Below are positions 24,542-32,861 of a DNA stretch of 34,437 nucleotides, one piece after another (within the stretch, counting starts at the first letter, position 1; each line of letters starts with the position of its first letter). The position numbers were made by a program, and so were the translations under genes. The DNA is from JB111 sp052093225. Lineage in GTDB: Bacteria; Actinomycetota; Actinomycetes; Actinomycetales; Actinomycetaceae. The stretch is from positions 1 through 34,437 of the forward strand of contig JBQDDG010000036.1 of NCBI GenBank assembly GCA_052093225.1, given 5' to 3'. Below the pieces are notes generated by a model. That model was not told where the DNA came from and did no database searches. It saw nothing but the letters and a program-made list of their open reading frames with translations.

Positions 24542-25210
24542 GTGCACCTCGTCCCGTCCCGTCGTCGCGTCACGGCATCCGCCGCCGTGCTCGCCCTCGC
24601 CACCGTGCTCGCCGCCTGCGGCGGAGGGGATGACGGGTCGACCTCCGACGACGACGCCACCACCGAGGAGGCGACGACCGGGTCGGGCCCGGAGTCGCCG
24701 TCGGAGCGCCCCGAGATCCCCTCGAGCGGAGCGATCCCGCCGAACGACACCGAGAACCTCCCCGAGGGCGTCGAGAACATCACCAACACCTCCGCCGAGA
24801 ACCGGATCACCGTCGGCACGGCCACCGCCGAGGGCGAGGTGAGCGTCGAGTGCCTCGGCAACGACCAGGGCATGGTGGTCTCCCTCGCCGGCACGAGCCC
24901 CGACCACGGTGACCTCTCCGCCGTCCTGTCCTTCCAGGAGCAGGCGCTCACGTCGGTCGTCGTGCAGTCGACCGAGTCGCCCGACGGCGGTGGCCCCACC
25001 ATGTGGATGACGAGCTCGGGCCCGGGCGAGGAGCTGACCGTCGAGGCGGTCGAGGACGGCGGCATCTGGACCGTCACCGGCCCGATCGGCGGCTTCGACG
25101 GACTCACCCAGACCCCGATCGAGGGCGCCGAGGTCGACATCGTCGCCGACTGCTCCTTCTCCTTCGAGTCCCCGTCCGACGGGTCCGGCTCCGAAGCGCC
25201 GAGCGAGTAG
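24542..25210 (+). CDS. Secreted lipoprotein of unknown function
   Basis: The 222-residue protein starts with a basic n-region (RRR), a hydrophobic core and the lipobox LAAC, placing the lipidated cysteine at C26. A Ser/Thr/Asp/Glu-rich linker follows to about residue 75, then a compact beta-rich domain with two cysteines (ECLG and DCSF) that may pair. It resembles small actinobacterial lipoproteins of the mycobacterial antigen/LppX-unlike kind, but I do not recognise a named family. GTG 24542 has AGGAG six bases upstream; TAGCGT at 24477-24482 could be its -10. It is convergent with the transglutaminase operon. Confidence 0.8.
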   Translation: MHLVPSRRRVTASAAVLALATVLAACGGGDDGSTSDDDATTEEATTGSGPESPSERPEIPSSGAIPPNDTENLPEGVENITNTSAENRITVGTATAEGEVSVECLGNDQGMVVSLAGTSPDHGDLSAVLSFQEQALTSVVVQSTESPDGGGPTMWMTSSGPGEELTVEAVEDGGIWTVTGPIGGFDGLTQTPIEGAEVDIVADCSFSFESPSDGSGSEAPSE

Positions 25211-25220
25211 ACGCACGAGC

Positions 25221-25236
25221 GACCCGACGGCGGGTC
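25221..25236. terminator. Small hairpin between lipoprotein and transglutaminase genes
   Basis: GACCCG-ACGG-CGGGTC is a perfect 6 bp stem with a 4-base loop between two convergent genes. It is followed by more GC-rich inverted words to 25285. It may help end either transcript. Confidence 0.4.
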
Positions 25237-25314
25237 CGGTCCCGACGTTCGGAGCGAGCGGCCGGCCGGAGGGCCGGGTCGAGAAGTGCCGAACCAGCAG
25301 CAGACCTTCGCCCG

Positions 25315-26148
25315 CTACTCCTCGCGCGTCGTCCTGACCTCGACGGTCTGACGCGAGGTCCCGCCGCCCGAGTACACCCCGCGCAGCGGCGAGACATCGG
25401 CGTACTCGCGCCCGTGCGCCACCCGCACGTGCAGCTCGCCGACCTCGCTGCGGTTCGTCGGGTCGTACTGGGTCCAGCGCCCGGTCGCGAACTCGACCCA
25501 CGCGTGCGACTCCCCCGTCACCGTCTCCCCGAACGAGGCATGCTCGGGGTGCACGTAGCCGGAGACGTAGCGCGCCGGGATCCCGATCGAGCGCAGGGCG
25601 CCGACCGCGAGGTGCGTGATGTCCTGGCACACCCCGCTGCCCGCCTCCCACGCCTCCGCCGCGTACCCGTGCACGGACGTCACGCCCGAGCGGTACTCGA
25701 CCTTCTCGCCGATGTGCTCGCACACCGCGATCGCCGCCGACTGCGGGGCGAGCCGCGCCGCCGCGTCGGCAGCGAACCGCGCGAGCTCGTCGGGCGGGTC
25801 GGTCACCGGCCGCGGCTGCAGCCACTCGGCGAGGGCGTCGGCCGCACCGGCGCGACGCACCTCCTCCCACGGCGCACCCTCGAACATCTGGGCGGGGTCG
25901 CGCTCGACGACGCACTCGGCGCGCACGGTGAGCATCTCGTGGGGGGAGAGGACCTCGACGACGTCGACGAGCGTGCCGAAGTAGTCGGTGTAGCTGGACA
26001 TGTGGGTGGACGCCCCGACGTGCAGCTCGGTGTCCCGGACCCGCTGACCGGCCAGCGTCGCCGGCCGCATCCGGGCCTCGTTGTAGGAGGCGAGCACGGG
26101 CTCGTCGTAGGTGAAGGTCGTGCGGTGGACGACTCGGATGACGCTCAC
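25315..26148 (-). CDS. Transglutaminase-like protein (bacterial N-terminal plus TGase core)
   Basis: The 277-residue protein has the bacterial transglutaminase N-terminal domain (about 1-85) and a TGase/protease core. The catalytic triad is visible: C174 in GSGVCQD, H215 in ESHAW and D229 in QYDPTN. Such proteins are cysteine peptidases or amide-transfer enzymes. The GTG at 26148 overlaps the alpha-E stop by 4 bp (GTGA). It is the third gene of a coupled ATP-grasp/alpha-E/TGase operon found in many bacteria. It has no signal peptide, so it should act in the cytoplasm. Confidence 0.92.
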   Translation of the reverse strand: MSVIRVVHRTTFTYDEPVLASYNEARMRPATLAGQRVRDTELHVGASTHMSSYTDYFGTLVDVVEVLSPHEMLTVRAECVVERDPAQMFEGAPWEEVRRAGAADALAEWLQPRPVTDPPDELARFAADAAARLAPQSAAIAVCEHIGEKVEYRSGVTSVHGYAAEAWEAGSGVCQDITHLAVGALRSIGIPARYVSGYVHPEHASFGETVTGESHAWVEFATGRWTQYDPTNRSEVGELHVRVAHGREYADVSPLRGVYSGGGTSRQTVEVRTTREE

Positions 26149-27074
26149 GCGTTCTCCCCCTTCCATGCGGCGGGCTCGCCGACGAAGAACTTCGACCGGA
26201 CGGCGTCCGCCGCGCTCCGGCAGGCCACCTGGATCGCCTCCATCTCCTCGAGGAGATTGTCCTGCAGCTCGTTCATCGCCATGTACTCGATGCGGGACCG
26301 CGCGCGTCCGAGGATCCGCCCGCCCTCGTCGGGCACTGCGACCTGCTCGCCGATCGTCCCGCGCAGCTCGACGAGGCACTTCTCCGCCTGGTCGAGCGCG
26401 TGGACGACCGAGCGCGGGAACAACCGGTCGATGAGCAGGAACTGGGCCGCCTGACGGTCACCGGCCCGCCCCCTGGTGGACCTGAGGAAGGCCTCGAACG
26501 CGCCCGTCGAGCGCAGGAGCGTCGTCCAGTCCGGGGCCCCCGCCGTCGTCACGGCCCGCGAGGCGACGAGCCGCGCCGTCATGTCGGCGCGCTCCAGGGA
26601 GCGGCCGAGCACGAGGAAGCTCCACGTCTCGCCGCGGCTCATCGTGGAGTCCACGAGCCCGGACACGATCGCGGTGCGCTGCCGCACCCACGCGAAGTAG
26701 TCGTGCGCCGACCGCAGGAGTGCCATGTCCCGCTGCGAGTTGTGGGTGTGGTTGAGGACCTCCCACAGCTCCGAGGAGACCGTCTCGCGGGCGCGCCGCG
26801 CGCTCTCGCGCGCCGCCCAGATCGTCCCTGCGATCGACGCCGCCGAGGACCGGTCGTACGCGAGTCGGTCGAGCACGTCCCGGCGCTTCAGCTCCTCGTC
26901 GGAGTCCGGCGCCTGCCCCATGATCGCGAGCAGCGCCCGGCAGGCGGTGTCCTCGTCGACCCATGGGTCCTCCAGCAGGAGCTGCAGGTGGGTGTCGAGC
27001 ATGCGGGCCGTCGCGTCCCCGCGCTCGACGTACCGGCCGATCCAGAAGAGCGACTCGGCGATGCGGCTCAGCAC
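26145..27074 (-). CDS. Alpha-E domain protein
   Basis: The 309-residue, all-helical protein matches the alpha-E family, starting with the diagnostic MLSRIAESLFWIGRYVERGDATARMLD. Other typical segments are SRGETWSFLVLGRSLERADMTARL and the helical C-terminus. No catalytic motif is evident; the family is always linked with a circularly permuted ATP-grasp and a transglutaminase-like protein and is thought to be a binding or scaffold unit. The GTG at 27074 has GAGGAGGTG upstream and overlaps the ATP-grasp stop by 7 bp. Confidence 0.92.
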   Translation of the reverse strand: MLSRIAESLFWIGRYVERGDATARMLDTHLQLLLEDPWVDEDTACRALLAIMGQAPDSDEELKRRDVLDRLAYDRSSAASIAGTIWAARESARRARETVSSELWEVLNHTHNSQRDMALLRSAHDYFAWVRQRTAIVSGLVDSTMSRGETWSFLVLGRSLERADMTARLVASRAVTTAGAPDWTTLLRSTGAFEAFLRSTRGRAGDRQAAQFLLIDRLFPRSVVHALDQAEKCLVELRGTIGEQVAVPDEGGRILGRARSRIEYMAMNELQDNLLEEMEAIQVACRSAADAVRSKFFVGEPAAWKGENA

Positions 27075-28678
27075 GACGCCACCTCCTCGCCCGGCACCGG
27101 ACCGCTTCCCGCCGCCCGTCCGCTCTGCTGCTGCTGCTCGTGCTGCACCCTCACGGCCCCCTCCCGGTCGGACTCGATGGGTACGCCCTGCGGCACCGGC
27201 GCGATCTCCCGCGACTCGCCGGCACCCGGCCGCGACCGCAACGGGCTCGGCCGCTTCCCGACCACCCACGTGTCCTTGGAACCACCGCCCTGCGAGGAGT
27301 TGACGACGAGCTGCCCCTCCTGGAGCGCGACCCGCGTGAGCCCGCCCGGGAGCACGAACACGTCCTCGCCGCCGTGCACGGCGAACGGCCGCAGGTCCAC
27401 GTGCCGGGGCCGGGCGGCGCCGTCGACGAGGGTCGGCACCGTCGAGAGCTGGACGACCGGCTGCGCGATCCAGCCGCGCGGGTCCGCCCGCAGCCGGCGC
27501 CGCGCCGCGTCGATCTCCTCGCGCGACGCCTGCGGGCCGATGATGATGCCCTTGCCGCCCGAGCCGTCCACCGGCTTGACCACGAGCTCGTCGAGCCGGT
27601 CGAGCACCTCCGCGAGCGCCTCGGGCTCTTCGAGCCGCCACGTGTCGACGTTGCGCAGCAGCGGCTCCTCGCCCAGGTAGAACCGGATGAGGTCGGGCAC
27701 GTAGGTGTAGACGAGCTTGTCGTCGGCCACCCCGTTGCCCACCGCGTTGGCGATCGTCACGTTGCCGTTGCGGGCCACCGACATGATCCCGGGGCACCCG
27801 AGCATCGAGTCCGACCGGAACACGACGGGGTCGAGGAAGTCGTCGTCCACGCGCCGGTAGATGACGTCGACGCGCCGCCGGCCCGACGTCGTCCGCATGT
27901 AGACCCTGCCGCCCGCGACGAAGAGGTCGCGACCCTCGACGAGCTCGACGCCCATGAGCCGCGCCAGCAGCGAGTGCTCGAAGTAGGCCGAGTTGTACAC
28001 GCCCGGGGTCAGCACGACGACGGTGGGGTCGTCGATACCGTCCGGCGCCGTCGCCGTGAGCGCCCCGAGGAGTCGGCGCGGGTAGTCGACGACGGGACGC
28101 ACGCGCAGCGAGGAGAACAGCTCGGGGAAGGACTGCGTCATCGCCCGCCGGTTCGACAGCACGTAGCTCACGCCCGACGGCACCCGCACGTTGTCCTCGA
28201 GGACCCGCCAGCCCTCGGCGGAGTCACGCACGACGTCGATGCCCGAGACGTGCACCCGCACGCCCCCCGGCGGGCGGAAGCCCATCGCCGCGCGGTTGAA
28301 GTGCTGCGAGGTGACGACGACCTTGCGCGGGATGACGCCCTCGTCGATGACCCGCTGGTCCGTGTAGACGTCGTCGAGGAAGGACTCCAGCGCCTTCACA
28401 CGCTGCGCGACGCCCGGCGCGAGCTGGTCCCACTCCTCGCTGGCCACGACGCGGGGGACGGCGTCGAGCGGGAAGGGACGCTCCTCTCCCTCGACGTCGA
28501 ACGTGATGCCCTGCGCGAGGTAGCTGCGGGCCAGGGAGTCTGCGCGGGCCTGGAGCTCCTCGGCCGCCAGCCCGGTCAACGCCTCGTGGACGGGCCGGTA
28601 GGGGACGTTGACCTCGTCCCCGGCGATCATCTCGTCCCAGGCGGCGCCCGGCGGGTAGCCGTCGAAGAGATCACTCAT
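27068..28678 (-). CDS. Circularly permuted ATP-grasp protein (DUF404/DUF407 type)
   Basis: The 536-residue protein belongs to the circularly permuted ATP-grasp family. Recognisable segments include YLAQGITF, PRKVVVTSQHFNRAAMG, the nucleotide-binding VLEDNVRVPSGVSYV, VVVLTPGVYNSAYFEH, and the glycine loop VKPVDGSGGKGIIIG followed by WIAQPVVQLSTVPT. ATP-grasp enzymes join a carboxylate to an amine through an acyl phosphate. ATG 28678 gives the family start MSDLFDGYPPG; a longer frame to 28711 lacks support. The C-terminal 60 residues are low complexity with a Gln run. First gene of the three-gene operon; its product is unknown. Confidence 0.92.
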   Translation of the reverse strand: MSDLFDGYPPGAAWDEMIAGDEVNVPYRPVHEALTGLAAEELQARADSLARSYLAQGITFDVEGEERPFPLDAVPRVVASEEWDQLAPGVAQRVKALESFLDDVYTDQRVIDEGVIPRKVVVTSQHFNRAAMGFRPPGGVRVHVSGIDVVRDSAEGWRVLEDNVRVPSGVSYVLSNRRAMTQSFPELFSSLRVRPVVDYPRRLLGALTATAPDGIDDPTVVVLTPGVYNSAYFEHSLLARLMGVELVEGRDLFVAGGRVYMRTTSGRRRVDVIYRRVDDDFLDPVVFRSDSMLGCPGIMSVARNGNVTIANAVGNGVADDKLVYTYVPDLIRFYLGEEPLLRNVDTWRLEEPEALAEVLDRLDELVVKPVDGSGGKGIIIGPQASREEIDAARRRLRADPRGWIAQPVVQLSTVPTLVDGAARPRHVDLRPFAVHGGEDVFVLPGGLTRVALQEGQLVVNSSQGGGSKDTWVVGKRPSPLRSRPGAGESREIAPVPQGVPIESDREGAVRVQHEQQQQSGRAAGSGPVPGEEVASC

Positions 28679-28729
28679 GTCTCGATCGTATGCGCGGGTG
28701 GGCCGGCTCACCTCTGCGCGCCGCGCCCG

Positions 28730-28735
28730 TAGGCT
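28730..28735 (+). promoter_or_regulatory. -10 element of the PemK-like gene
   Basis: TAGGCT lies 8 bp before the ATG at 28744, so the transcript would begin at or next to the start codon (leaderless). No ribosome site is seen, which agrees. No clear -35 element. Confidence 0.5.
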
Positions 28736-28743
28736 CTGGGGCC

Positions 28744-29400
28744 ATGAGCATCGCCAGCCGACTCGGCCGTCTCGCCCGCTCCGTCGCCCGCGACGTCGCG
28801 CAGGAAGGGATGCGCCGGCTCCGTTCCCGGCAGGGCGGCGCCTCCCCCTCCCCCGACGGCGGAGCTCGGGGCCGGGGGGACCGGCGCGGCTCCCGGGGTG
28901 GAGCAGGGAGCGGGACGAGCGGCCGGGTCGCGTCCGGCACGACCCCCTCGCCGCTCGACGTCGGACGGGCCGAGCAGCGCCGACTCGACGTCGTCACCGA
29001 GTTCGACGTCGACCGCGAGGGCCTGCCCGACCTGACCTACACCCCGCGGGACGACGACCGTGCCGACCCCGGCGAGGTCGTCTGGGCGTGGGTGCCCTAC
29101 GACGAGAACGACGGCCGCGGCAAGGACCGGCCCGTGCTCGTGCTCGCCCGCCTCGAGGGTGCGGTGCTCGGCGCCCAGATGACGTCCAAGGACCGCGCCG
29201 ACGGCGGCGAGTACACCGACCGCCACGGCCGGAGCTGGATCGACGTCGGCACCGGCGACTGGGACTCGCAGGGCCGGGACTCCGAGGTCCGGCTCGACCG
29301 GCTGCTCCGGCTGCCCCACGAGGCCGTGCGGCGGGAGGGCTCGGCCCTCGACCGTGAGGCCTACGCACGTGTGACCGACGTCCTGGCCGCGAGGTACTGA
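28744..29400 (+). CDS. PemK/MazF-fold protein without adjacent antitoxin
   Basis: The 218-residue protein has a C-terminal PemK-like domain (about 108-218), with PGEVVWAWVPYDE and KDRPVLVLARLE, the typical strand and Arg-Pro segments of MazF/PemK RNases. The N-terminal 100 residues are a short amphipathic helix followed by a Gly/Arg/Ser-rich linker, which classic MazF toxins (about 110 residues) lack. There is no antitoxin-sized gene next to it. It is divergent from the ATP-grasp operon. A stand-alone actinobacterial PemK-like protein with another role, or an RNase with a remote partner, are both possible. Confidence 0.75.
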   Translation: MSIASRLGRLARSVARDVAQEGMRRLRSRQGGASPSPDGGARGRGDRRGSRGGAGSGTSGRVASGTTPSPLDVGRAEQRRLDVVTEFDVDREGLPDLTYTPRDDDRADPGEVVWAWVPYDENDGRGKDRPVLVLARLEGAVLGAQMTSKDRADGGEYTDRHGRSWIDVGTGDWDSQGRDSEVRLDRLLRLPHEAVRREGSALDREAYARVTDVLAARY

Positions 29401-29406
29401 CTGCCA

Positions 29407-29435
29407 CTGACCGGCGCGCCCCGCGCTGGTAGTGT
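29407..29435 (+). promoter_or_regulatory. rpsT promoter
   Basis: CTGACC (29407-29412) and TAGTGT (29430-29435) are separated by 17 bp, a good housekeeping-sigma arrangement. The start of transcription would be near 29442, leaving a leader of about 130 bases before rpsT. Confidence 0.6.
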
Positions 29436-29472
29436 GGGTCGCCGGGTCGGCGCCGTGACGCGGTACCGGCCA

Positions 29473-29510
29473 GGGGGTCCGAGCGGCACCACGGTGCCCG
29501 GACCGCCCCC
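29473..29510 (+). promoter_or_regulatory. Strong hairpin in the rpsT leader
   Basis: GGGGGTCCG (29473-29481) pairs with CGGACC-G-CCCCC (29499-29510, one bulged G); inside it GGCAC pairs with GTGCC around a small loop. The hairpin lies between the promoter and the ribosome site. Leader-based control by S20 is possible; S20 represses its own synthesis in E. coli. Confidence 0.5.
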
Positions 29511-29572
29511 GACCGATCGTCAGCAGCCCCGCCGCGGCGGGTACGCACCAGCCGAGCCGAAGGAACAACCAC

Positions 29573-29833
29573 GTGGCGAACATCAAGTCGCAGAAGAAGC
29601 GCAACCTGACCAACGAGAAGGCGCGCGTGCGCAACAAGGCCGTCCGCACGGAGCTGCGCACGCACGTGCGTCGCGTCCGCGAGGCCATCGCGGCCGGGGA
29701 CAAGGAGCAGGCCGGCGCATCCCTCGTCGTCGCCTCGCGCAAGCTCGACAAGGCCGCCACCAAGGGCGTCATCCACAGCAACCAGGCCGCGAACCGCAAG
29801 TCGAAGCTCGCGAAGCAGATCGCCGCTCTCTGA
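29573..29833 (+). CDS. rpsT: 30S ribosomal protein S20
   Basis: The 86-residue protein is S20: ANIKSQKKRNLTNEKARVRN at the start, then the basic helical core and RKLDKAATKGVIHSNQAANRKSKLAK at the end. Full length for the family. The start is GTG with AAGGA eight bases upstream. It is a single-gene unit with its own promoter, leader hairpin and terminator. It stands opposite to holA, its common neighbour, with two other genes between them. Confidence 0.98.
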   Translation: MANIKSQKKRNLTNEKARVRNKAVRTELRTHVRRVREAIAAGDKEQAGASLVVASRKLDKAATKGVIHSNQAANRKSKLAKQIAAL

Positions 29834-29840
29834 TCCGCTG

Positions 29841-29892
29841 CCCGCACCGCTGCGGGACGACGGTCGACAAGGGTCCCCCTCGGGGGGCCCTT
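29841..29892 (+). terminator. rpsT terminator (two hairpins)
   Basis: CCCGCA-CCGC-TGCGGG (29841-29856) is followed by AAGGGTCCCC...GGGGGCCCTT (29869-29892), a 10 bp stem ending in TTTCG. The second is a good intrinsic terminator. Confidence 0.85.
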
Positions 29893-29932
29893 TCGTCGTT
29901 CCTGGACGGTTGTCGGCACTGGTCCACGTCCG

Positions 29933-30003
29933 ACCCGGGTGACCTGTCCGCGGCCCAGCCGTAGCACGCCACCCGGGAGACCTGTCCGCGGCCCAGCCGT
30001 GGC
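29933..30003. repeat. 38 bp tandem duplication between rpsT and the glycosyltransferase
   Basis: A 33 bp sequence starting ACCCGGG at 29933 recurs at 29971 with two mismatches (T to A and A to G). Each copy contains GACCTGTCCGCGGCCCAGCC. The second copy ends 7 bp before the glycosyltransferase stop codon. Confidence 0.9.
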
Positions 30004-30010
30004 CCTCGTT

Positions 30011-31171
30011 CTAGCGGAACAGCCCGGCGAGGCGGCGGCGCTGCGGGGCCGGTGCGCTGAGCACCCCGTCGACGGCGTCGACGTAGTGCCCGATCAGCTG
30101 GTCGCCGAGCGCCTCCCACGAACGTGGCAGCACGCGACGACGGCCGGCCTCACCCATGCGCGCGCGCAACGACGCGTCCGACGCCAGGTGGGCGACCTGG
30201 GCGACGAGCTCGTCATCGTCCTCGGCGCCGTACAGGTAGCCGGTCTCCCCGACGTGGACGATGTCGAGCGGTCCGCCCGACGCCGGCGCGACCACCGGCA
30301 GCCCGGTCGCCATCGCCTCCTGCAGGGTCTGCCCGAAGGTCTCGTGGATGCCGGTGTGCACGAAGATGTCGAGCGCGGCGTAGGCGTCGGCGAGCGCGTC
30401 GCCGGACAGCCGGCCGGTGAACATCGCCGAGGAGCCGAGCTGCCTCTCCAGCGAGGGCCGGGACGGGCCGTCCCCCACGATGAGCAGGCGCACGTCGCGG
30501 CGGCCGGCGAGCCGGACGAGCCGCTCGACGCGCTTCTCGGAGGCGAGCCGGCCGATGTAGCCCACCACGACGGCGTCCTCCGCTCCGTCGAGCAGCCGAC
30601 GGCGCAGCTCGGCGACCTGCTCGGTGGTGCGTCGGCGCGGGTGGTAGAGCACGGCGTCGACGCCCCGCGACCACTCCCGGACGCGCTCGATCCCGTTGTC
30701 CTCGAGGTCCTTGATGGTGGGCCTCGACGGGGCGAGGGTCAGGTCGGCCATGTTGTGGACCGTCCGCAGCCACCGCCAGATCGCGGGCGAGGTGGCCGCG
30801 AGGCCGTGCTTGCGGGCGAACCCGGCGACGTCGGTCTGGAAGATGGCGACCGTGGGGATGCCGCGCCAGCGTGCCTCGGTCACTGCCTGCGCCCCGAGCC
30901 CGAACGGCGCGGCGGCGTGCAGGACGTGCGGGTCGAACGCGTCGAGGATGCGCGAGATCGAGGACGACACGAGGCCGACCTGCAGGCCGCCGTACTTGAA
31001 CGACGGGACGGTGACCACGGGGAACCCGTTGTACTGCCGCGGCGCCGGGCCCGGGCACACGACGATGGCCTCGTGCCCGCGCAGTCGGAGGTGGTCGAGG
31101 ACCCGGAGCACGGAGTTCGTCACGCCGTTGGTGGACGGGATGAACGACTCGGTGACGATCGCGACGCGCAT
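30011..31171 (-). CDS. GT4 glycosyltransferase (MgtA/PimB-like mannosyltransferase)
   Basis: The 386-residue protein is a GT-B fold glycosyltransferase. The N-terminus MRVAIVTESFIPSTNGVTNSV matches actinobacterial GDP-mannose-dependent enzymes of the MgtA/PimB group. GRLASEKRVERLV marks the nucleotide-sugar domain, and the acidic motif E-x7-E is in HETFGQTLQEAM. It probably adds mannose to a glycolipid or polymer at the inner membrane face; donor and acceptor are inferred. The ATG at 31171 has a weak ribosome site. A longer open frame to 32524 is antisense-like overlap with the MFS gene and is rejected. Confidence 0.88.
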   Translation of the reverse strand: MRVAIVTESFIPSTNGVTNSVLRVLDHLRLRGHEAIVVCPGPAPRQYNGFPVVTVPSFKYGGLQVGLVSSSISRILDAFDPHVLHAAAPFGLGAQAVTEARWRGIPTVAIFQTDVAGFARKHGLAATSPAIWRWLRTVHNMADLTLAPSRPTIKDLEDNGIERVREWSRGVDAVLYHPRRRTTEQVAELRRRLLDGAEDAVVVGYIGRLASEKRVERLVRLAGRRDVRLLIVGDGPSRPSLERQLGSSAMFTGRLSGDALADAYAALDIFVHTGIHETFGQTLQEAMATGLPVVAPASGGPLDIVHVGETGYLYGAEDDDELVAQVAHLASDASLRARMGEAGRRRVLPRSWEALGDQLIGHYVDAVDGVLSAPAPQRRRLAGLFR

Positions 31172-31326
31172 CGGGCCACGGTCGCGTCCCTTGGTGACCT
31201 GTTGGCTTCGCACACGCCCCATTCTCGTGTCTCGTGGGTGAACGGCCAGTACATTCGTCGGGGACGTGTCCCCGCGGGGTCCGTGGGCCGCCGTGATCCC
31301 TGGCCGGCCCGCAAGGTGCCGGCGGC

Positions 31327-32706
31327 CTACCCGAGGGCCTGGCCCCGCTTCTCCTTGAGCAGCAGCGCCCCGACGGCCGCGAGCGCGAACGCCACCGCGA
31401 AGACGGTGAAGGCGAGCGGCGCACCTCCGGCGTCGAGGAAGAAGGGCACCGCGAAGGGGGCGATGATCGACGCGATCCGCCCGAACCCCGCGGCCCAGCC
31501 GGCGCCCGAGCCCCGCACGACGGTCGGGTACATCTCGGGCGTCACCGCGTAGAGGGCCCCCCAGGCACCGAGGCAGAAGAACGAGAGGATGCAGCCGGCG
31601 CCGATGATCTCCCACGGCTCCTCGGCCAGGGAGAACAGGCCGGCCGCGACGCCGGAGCCGACGAGGAACGTCGCGAGCGTCGCCCGCCGCCCCCACAGCT
31701 CGATGAGGATCGCCGCGACCGCGTACCCGGGCAGCTGGGCGAGCGTGATGATGACGACGTACCCGAACGACTTCGTCAGGGAGCCGCCGTCGGCGCTGAG
31801 GATGGTCGGGAGCCAGGTGAACGCGCCGTAGTAGGCGAAGTTGAGGAAGAACCAGGCCATCCACAGGCCGATGGTGCGGCGGCGCAGACGCTTGGTGAAC
31901 AGCGACCGCACACCGGGTCGGAGGGTCTCGAACTCCGGGGACGACTCGGGCTCGAGGATCGCCGCCGAAGCGCGCGCCTTGCCGTCGCCCCCGCCGTAGG
32001 GCCGCGAGGTCTCGAACTGCCGGACGGCCGCCTCGGCCTCCTCGTGCCGGCCGCGTTCCTCGAGGAAGCGGACCGACTCCGGGATCCGCGCCCGCACGTA
32101 CAGGGCGAACACTGCCGGGACGGCGCCGAGCGCCAGGGCCCATCGCCAGCCGTCCTGGTAGTCCGCGATGATGAAGTAGCCGACGAGCGCGGCGAGCAGC
32201 CAGCCGACGGCCCAGTACGCCTCGAGGATGACGATGACGCGTCCGCGGATCCTCGCGGGCGAGTACTCCGAGACCAGGGTCGACGCGACCGGGAGCTCGG
32301 AGCCGAGGCCGAGGCCGACGACGAACCGCAGGACGACGAACAGCGCGAGCGACGTCGTCAGGGCCGAGGCACCGGTCGCCAGGCCGTAGACGAGCAGCGT
32401 GAGCGCGAAGACCGTGCGCCGCCCGACCTTGTCCGCGAGCAGCCCGCCGAACGAGGCACCGATCGCCATTCCCGCGAAGCCCATCGAGATCGCGAGGCTG
32501 ATCTCGCCGTCGCTGAGCTGCCACTCCCGTGCGAGCGCCGCGATGACGAACGAGATCATCCCGACGTCCATCGCGTCGAGCGCCCAGCCGATGCCGGAGC
32601 CGGTGAGCAGCCGCATGTGGCGCCGCGTGAAGGGCAGGCGGTCGAGCCGCTCGGAGCGGGTGGGTGCGTCGGATGCGTCCGGCACCCCTGCGGTGGCGTC
32701 GGCCAT
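31327..32706 (-). CDS. MFS transporter (aromatic acid/niacin/sugar porter type)
   Basis: The 459-residue protein has 12 predicted membrane segments. The MFS loop motif appears as GGLLADKVGRRTVF, and SEYSPARIRGR follows the fourth-fifth helices. LDAMDVGMISFV in the first helix resembles the NiaP/SV2-like and aromatic-acid porters. A cytoplasmic loop of about 60 residues separates the two halves. The substrate is not predictable. ATG 32706 has AAGGA upstream; longer starts into 32829 are low-complexity. It separates holA from the glycosyltransferase. Confidence 0.9.
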   Translation of the reverse strand: MADATAGVPDASDAPTRSERLDRLPFTRRHMRLLTGSGIGWALDAMDVGMISFVIAALAREWQLSDGEISLAISMGFAGMAIGASFGGLLADKVGRRTVFALTLLVYGLATGASALTTSLALFVVLRFVVGLGLGSELPVASTLVSEYSPARIRGRVIVILEAYWAVGWLLAALVGYFIIADYQDGWRWALALGAVPAVFALYVRARIPESVRFLEERGRHEEAEAAVRQFETSRPYGGGDGKARASAAILEPESSPEFETLRPGVRSLFTKRLRRRTIGLWMAWFFLNFAYYGAFTWLPTILSADGGSLTKSFGYVVIITLAQLPGYAVAAILIELWGRRATLATFLVGSGVAAGLFSLAEEPWEIIGAGCILSFFCLGAWGALYAVTPEMYPTVVRGSGAGWAAGFGRIASIIAPFAVPFFLDAGGAPLAFTVFAVAFALAAVGALLLKEKRGQALG

Positions 32707-32861
32707 CGACAGTCCTTTCTGTCCGGTTCGGGTCCCCCAGGGGGTGCCCAACCTACTCGGCGCGCGGCGCCGCCCCGCACCGATCTCACGCCCGGCCCGC
32801 CACCGTCCGACGCGGACGACTCCTGCCACGCTCGAGCGCTACCGGCCAGGGGCAGGCGCAT

